Below, piece by piece: positions 59,522 through 64,000 of a DNA stretch of 64,000 bases. Within the stretch, counting starts at the first letter, position 1. Each line of letters starts with the position of its first letter. Made by a program: the position numbers and the translations under genes. The notes beneath the pieces were generated by a model. That model had not been told where the DNA came from. It did not search any database and saw only the letters and a program-made list of their open reading frames with translations. This stretch comes from Lepidodermella squamata (lineage: Eukaryota > Gastrotricha): the NCBI GenBank assembly GCA_047495785.1, contig JBLDXI010000012.1:310001-374000 (forward strand). The letters run 5' to 3'.

Positions 59522-60283
59522 ATGATGCCAGGCCTTATTCCGAACTCACTACCCGCCCGGGGCGCTCTAATCGTATTTGAAGGATGCGATCGTGTCGGTA
59601 AGTCGAGTCAAATCACTATGCTGCTCGAGTCCCTGAAACAGGGTGGAATCGATGCGGTCGGGATGCGTTTCCCAGAACGAACGACCCCAACCGGCCGCCT
59701 TATTGCTGACTACCTGACGAAATCAGCCGAGCTAAACGACAAGGCCGTTCATCTGCTGTTCTCGGCTAATCGCTGGGAAGCACGGTGGGTAAAACACTGC
59801 GCCCGATATTTGCCCAGTTTTTGACGTAGAGTGCCTTGTTGTTACAGCGATGCTATCACCGAGTTACTTCAGAAGCGAACGACGATCGTCGTCGACCGTT
59901 ACGCAGCCTCGGGCGCGGCTTTCTCTGCCGCTAAAGGGCTCAATCTCGACTGGTGCTGCGCTGTTGACACAGGCCTGCCCATGCCGGACTTGACGGTGTA
60001 TTTGCGCGCCCCGTCACCGGCCGCCCTGCTCGCTAGCCGACCCGGGTTCGGGCAAGAGCGCTACGAGACCGGTAAGTTCCAGACGCAGGTCGGCGCTCAG
60101 TTTGACCGCCTTTGCGAGCTCGACCGCGCCTCGTCGCCGAACAACCCGACGTGGCTGAGTGTCGATGCTAGTCTGCCGTTGGCCGAATCTCATGAAATCA
60201 TCAAAAAAGCTGTCACTGATATTGTTGGTCAGGTTAAACCTGAAATTCGTACGCTTTGGCCGCATCTTTCAATTTCACCGTAA
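59522..60283 (+). CDS. DTYMK: Thymidylate kinase (dTMP kinase)
   Basis: Phosphorylates dTMP to dTDP for DNA synthesis. Exons 59522-59784 and 59848-60283 give 232 aa (human 212). Motifs: P-loop FEGCDRVGKSSQ, RFPERTTPTGRLIADYL (the FPxR substrate motif), HLLFSANRWE, the VVDRYAASGAAFSAAKG DRY/DRH-type motif, LDWC and the LID-like FGQERYE. This is the eukaryotic arrangement with the catalytic Arg in the lid-flanking region similar to human DTYMK. A TTTTTTTAG acceptor ends 9 nt before the ATG, preceded by TTAAGGTGGAT. It converges with GPLD1: its AATAAA at 60347-60352 lies close to that of the opposite gene. Confidence 0.95.
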
Positions 60284-60346
60284 AATAGCACTGCTCAAGT
60301 TTCTGCCCGGTTTTTCAGTCATTTTAAACTGTTCTTTTTTGCAACA

Positions 60347-60381
60347 AATAAAACTCGAATGTGAGTGAAAATATGTTTATT
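60347..60381. terminator. Facing poly(A) signals of TMPK and GPLD1
   Basis: AATAAA on the plus strand at 60347-60352 (TMPK) and AATAAA on the minus strand at 60381-60376 (GPLD1) are 23 bp apart within the 133-bp gap between the two stop codons. Transcripts cleaved downstream of each would overlap tail to tail. Confidence 0.65.
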
Positions 60382-60416
60382 TTCGCTAGTCTTGGTTATA
60401 GGTCCTACACCGGTTA

Positions 60417-63250
60417 TCAGTTGCAATCGCCATGAACAACAATGCGGCCAGATTGCTTGCCGTAGTCATCAGTTCTAGGCGCCGAAATCACCATTTGTGT
60501 CTAAAAAAAGAAAAAATTCACAAAAATGATCATGTTTGCCAGAATATTTACCTTGCTCCCAGATCTGATAAAAACAGCGTTAGAGCCGAATTGTGATTTG
60601 CCGATGTCTAGGGCATAGTTGCTATCGGCCTGCTCTTCCAAGCAAGGTGTGATGTCACCACTGCATTTCCGAGCCAGATTAGGTGAAAGGAATGAATCGC
60701 CACCCTGGAAGACAAACAGACGGCCGAAAGATTTGCCCTTCCTCGACAGATCGTTTTGCCGCATGGGTGAACCGACCAAAAAGTCGTCGTAACCGTCACC
60801 ATTTGTGTCAACGAACTAAATTGCAAAAAATAGAAAATAAAAGTAAAAATGGCAGACAAAATTTACCTTTATAAATTGCCCGAACTTGGTGAAATGGCGA
60901 TCACCGACCACCTTATTAATCGCAGGAGCATCCGCAAGAGTTGGGTGGAAGTGAACAGTTCCAGACTGAATCATTTTAACACTGACAACCTTCTTGTGTT
61001 TGCCAATGTTCGTTTCGCCCGGCGCTGAAATAGCGACTACTGGTGCTGATTCACGTCCGTTAGGCCAGCCAAGAGCCAGAGAATGGCCGAAATTGGCGAA
61101 CTCTTCCTGTCCCTTAGCGAATAGACTGAGGCTGCGCGATGAATATTGATAGCAAAACACAGCTCCAGCCATTTGATTACTGAAAGAAGCCGAATATTGA
61201 TCAGGCCGAGCCGGAGCGCCGATTAGTAGATCGCATGTTGAAGGCATCGGCAGGGTGAGTGCGGAAAATCCGAACCAAGAATACGCCTGCTGGCCCTGGA
61301 TCACCGCATCCGGACCATTCGACTGGCCGAAGATTTTGCTGACCTTATCAGCAGTAGAGCGTTGCTTCGATCGATAAATAGCAACAAATCCGTTTTGCTT
61401 ATTGCTTTTCAAATTTTCAGAGGCGAATGGCGATCCAATTATCAGGTCATTCTTGCCATCGCGATCGACATCCCCAGCGACTAGCGTAGTACCCAGGTTG
61501 CAGTAGCGCTTATCGCAATCGATGGTTAAATCAGGAGTTTTGGTGTCAAAACGATTCGCACCGTTTTTGCCGTAGTAGACATAAACCTGACCCGAATACA
61601 TTTTATTAGTGATATCAGGAGCGTAGATCGGGGCTGAAATTGCTATATCGAGGAGGCCATCGGCGTTTAGATCAACTGCCTGAGCTGCGTAGCCGAATCT
61701 ACCCTCCCCTTCGTAGGGTGGCGAGAAAACGTAATCGGCTGATGTATCGAGGTTCAGATTCCCTGTCTGCGGTAAACCGTTTGCAGACCCAAGAACAACG
61801 AAAACGCGGCCTTCTTGGAATCGATTTTCCAAGCTGTAACCAGGTGCCCCGATAATCAGATCTTCAAACCCGTCACCGTTCACATCGGCAGATACCAAAG
61901 CCTCGCCAATAGATGTGTAAGCTTTGTTGACGTAGAAATCGACATGGCTAGCGCATTTGGCCGTAGCTCGAAGGTCGATGCGCTGCTCTTCTTCAAAGGC
62001 GGTTTCATCCTCATCAGCAGGATGGCTGGCTTCCAAGGAAAACCCGTTATCATCCTCTACGACCTCGACCTTCGACATGACACCCGTTCGTTCCCGCACA
62101 TCCTCAGCGCCCTTTCTACGCCCTTCATTGGCTTGAGCGATCAAAGTCGAGTAAATGTTGGAAAAGTGAGAGTGGTCCATGTTGCTACGCATTTTGTTGG
62201 AGGCTGATGGAGGGTTCACGTCAGGTTGCCCTTCGCAGCTCCAATATAGCGGATTTTCGGCACTTTTTTCAGTGTTTTTGCATCCCTGTCCATTGTTCTC
62301 CAGATACATCATTAGGGTGTGCCAGCGGCGGTGGGTCCAAGCAGCCATTTCGTTCATGCCTCCAGCAAAAAAGTCTGAAAGGCAAAAAATCATGATTCAG
62401 TAAAATATTCGGCAGTCACTTACCTCTGAATTGGTTTGATCCGAGAAACGGGCTCTCCTCCACGATTTTTTGGTAACGCAAGTGGAACACATTTCGCTCA
62501 AAGTCAGCACCAACTTGCATGAATAGAACCGCACATCGCTTGATCATTGTCTCATTAGCGGCGACGTTCATCTTCTTGTAGATATTCAACATGTCTTGAG
62601 ATGGAACGTACCACTTCAGAAGTTCGATCGTATGACCGGTTTTGTTTATGTGAATTTGCTTATCGCCTTTGAAGTAGTTCATCTCGTACAGGTTGACTAC
62701 GTCACCTCCGGGGTCAGCTACGTTATGAGCGTCGCCAAAGGAACCTTTGAAATTCAGCTTGCCCATGGTATCAATGAAACCTTGATCAATTCCCAAGCTG
62801 ATTGAAGCAATTTTATGATAATAAATTGGTTGAGCCGAAAATATACCTGTGCCAGATTGTATCAGCAGCGTCGTGGGCCATGATGCCTAGAAGGAAGACG
62901 AGCAGTTTCTCCCCAGCTTTGTCAATATCCTTATCGGCGTATTTATCGTTGAAATAATCCAAAGCATTCAGCATGAAGGGCATCCAGTGCGATGTTTCAG
63001 CCGTGTCTCCGAATTTCCCTTTGAAGCAGATGCCAGGGTAGAATGAGTCTGGGTAGACGGTTCCAGCTCGTAGGGCGTCGGCGTGTTTCAAGGCAATTTT
63101 TCGAATGTCGAGTCCGCGGAATGTTCGGCTGAAATTTTCTAGCGCACGTAGCGCGACCTCCATGTGGGTCATCATCCCGCAAGAATCAGCCGCTCGAAAC
63201 GCGGCCAATGCCACAATTGTGGCACTAACTAGCAAGTGAAAATACTTCAT
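60417..63250 (-). CDS. GPLD1: Phosphatidylinositol-glycan-specific phospholipase D (GPLD1), copy 1
   Basis: GPLD1 is a secreted enzyme that cleaves GPI anchors. Exons 63250-62847, 62797-62424, about 62374-60867, 60815-60552 and 60500-60417 join to about 877 aa (human 840). It has a signal peptide, then a zinc-dependent phospholipase C-like catalytic domain (CGMMTHMEVALRALENF, ETSHWMPFMLNA, FLLGIMAHDAAD...WHSLGIDQGF), then a beta-propeller with FG-GAP/Ca2+ repeats (DVNGDGFEDLIIGAP, DLNADGLLDIAISAP, DVDRDGKNDLIIGSP, DTNGDGYDDFLVGSP). The His triad HxxAAD...WH is kept; the second His of the N-terminal CGxxTHxExxxRA segment is replaced by Leu compared with the human EIGHRA. An acidic insert separates the two domains. 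TATATAAA lies at 63299-63292. Confidence 0.93.
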
Positions 63251-63726
63251 TTTTTTGCAGGTTTGAGAACAAGAGCCAGTTTTTTGCTTTATTTATATAC
63301 ATGGGCGGGTCGAACTAGCGTGACCCCTGTCGTCACGACAGCCGGCGTGGCAACTTTTTATCACCAGACATTATAGCTATCAAGAGTGCAACTATCAGCT
63401 ATATGAGTTTCGAACGTCATAGCTCCGTGGGAATTTCGCCTGGTGCCTGATACATGGTTTCCGAGGCCGAGATTTACCTGCCTCAGAGCCGAATCAGGCC
63501 ACCATCATAATTTTGACTTACTGGTCTTATTTCCGACAACAACATGTTTTTTGTTTTGCTTTTCAAGGTAAATGACTTGTATCGAAATGACTGTCCTTTA
63601 TACCCAAATTCCAATATTTCACCGCCCAAATTTTCGAGGCCCGAAACCACGCTACAGTATAATGAGAGACTTGCGGAAATCACATAATTTATTTGCTCAA
63701 TCATAAAATCAAAAGTTTCATAAGTT
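63251..63726. promoter_or_regulatory. Promoter region of GPLD1 copy 1 and spacer to copy 2
   Basis: About 0.48 kb between the two tandem GPLD1 genes. A TATATAAA on the minus strand (63299-63292) is about 42 bp from the copy 1 ATG. The remaining sequence should hold the 3' untranslated region of copy 2. Confidence 0.6.
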
Positions 63727-64000
63727 TCAACAGCTATCATACAGCAACATTTTTCCGGATTGTTTGCCGTAGTCATCGCTTCGAGGAGCAGAAATTATTG
63801 TTTGACTCTGAAAAGGTTAATTAAATAAGGAATTTAATTATATTTTTATTTAATATGCATTACCTTGCCATTGGCAAAGTGAAGAAGAGCCGCATTTGTA
63901 CCGAATTGCTCCTTGTTGGAACCCAGCGAGTAGGCTCTATCGGCCTGATCACTAGGGCACGGGTTAAGATCGCCACCACATGGTCGCAGCAAAATATTCG
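63727..64000 (-). CDS. GPLD1: GPLD1 copy 2, 3' end only (runs off the window)
   Basis: Two exons of a second GPLD1 in the same orientation, upstream of copy 1. The terminal exon 63807-63727 reads SQTIISAPRSDDYGKQSGKM..., against TQMVISAPRTDDYGKQSGRI... in copy 1. The previous exon (from 63864 leftwards to beyond 64000) reads ...CPSDQADRAYSLGSNKEQFG..., against CLEEQADSNYALDIGKSQFG in copy 1. Exon borders are at the same places, so this is a tandem duplicate. The gene is truncated only by the window edge; nothing shows that it is broken. Confidence 0.88.

Overview
This is a piece of animal nuclear genome. The protein-coding genes are intron-bearing and unmistakably metazoan: heterotrimeric G-protein beta, an ACK-type tyrosine kinase, PINCH, the two-domain collagen lysyl hydroxylase PLOD, GPI-specific phospholipase D, a cation-dependent mannose-6-phosphate receptor, TBC1D24 and a core-histone quartet with 3' stem-loops. 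Introns of about 50-60 bp, same-strand neighbours only about 100-240 bp apart, and 3' splice acceptors directly in front of many start codons suggest a compact invertebrate genome, possibly with operons and spliced-leader trans-splicing. I cannot name the phylum from sequence alone.

Layout. 0.2-3.7 kb: G-beta on the minus strand (4 coding exons, exactly 340 aa). 7.3-12.5 kb: ACK/TNK2 homologue on the minus strand (7 coding exons, about 1033 aa; SAM, kinase, SH3, CRIB, UBA). 12.5-17.6 kb: no recognisable gene. 17.7-24.1 kb: a tight plus-strand run PLGRKT, gamma-tubulin complex component 5-like, bestrophin, CD-MPR. 24.1-30.3 kb: no recognisable gene, perhaps the 5' part of the next one. 30.3-33.8 kb: TBC1D24 (first coding exon not found). 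35.8-39.9 kb: histones H2A(-)/H2B(+) and H3(-)/H4(+), two divergent pairs with an inverted duplication and a small hAT-like MITE between them. 40.1-41.8 kb: glutaminase (-). 42.9-46.1 kb: PINCH (-) with a broken non-LTR retrotransposon in an intron and an extra half-LIM exon. 47.1-48.4 kb: SLC37A4-like sugar-phosphate transporter (-). 48.7-49.3 kb: a non-autonomous hAT-like element with a perfect 8-bp target duplication. 50.0-57.2 kb: PLOD copy 1, a cysteine sulfinate decarboxylase-like enzyme, PLOD copy 2. 59.5-60.3 kb: thymidylate kinase. 60.4-63.3 kb: GPLD1 (-), followed by the 3' end of a second GPLD1 copy running off the window.

Functional themes. The genes mix signalling and cytoskeleton (G-beta, ACK, PINCH, GCP5), vesicle/lysosome traffic (CD-MPR, TBC1D24), metabolism (glutaminase, SLC37A4-like, CSAD-like, TMPK) and extracellular-matrix/GPI-anchor enzymes (PLODs, GPLD1s). 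No single new 'system' dominates. The best signals are: loss of the glucosyltransferase metal ligands in one of two PLOD duplicates, with completely different intron positions; an ACK kinase core lacking several canonical catalytic and regulatory residues; a symmetrical 93-bp half-LIM exon in PINCH; a 20-nt element conserved directly after all four histone stem-loops; an operon-like gene run; and four transposon-like elements with readable ends.
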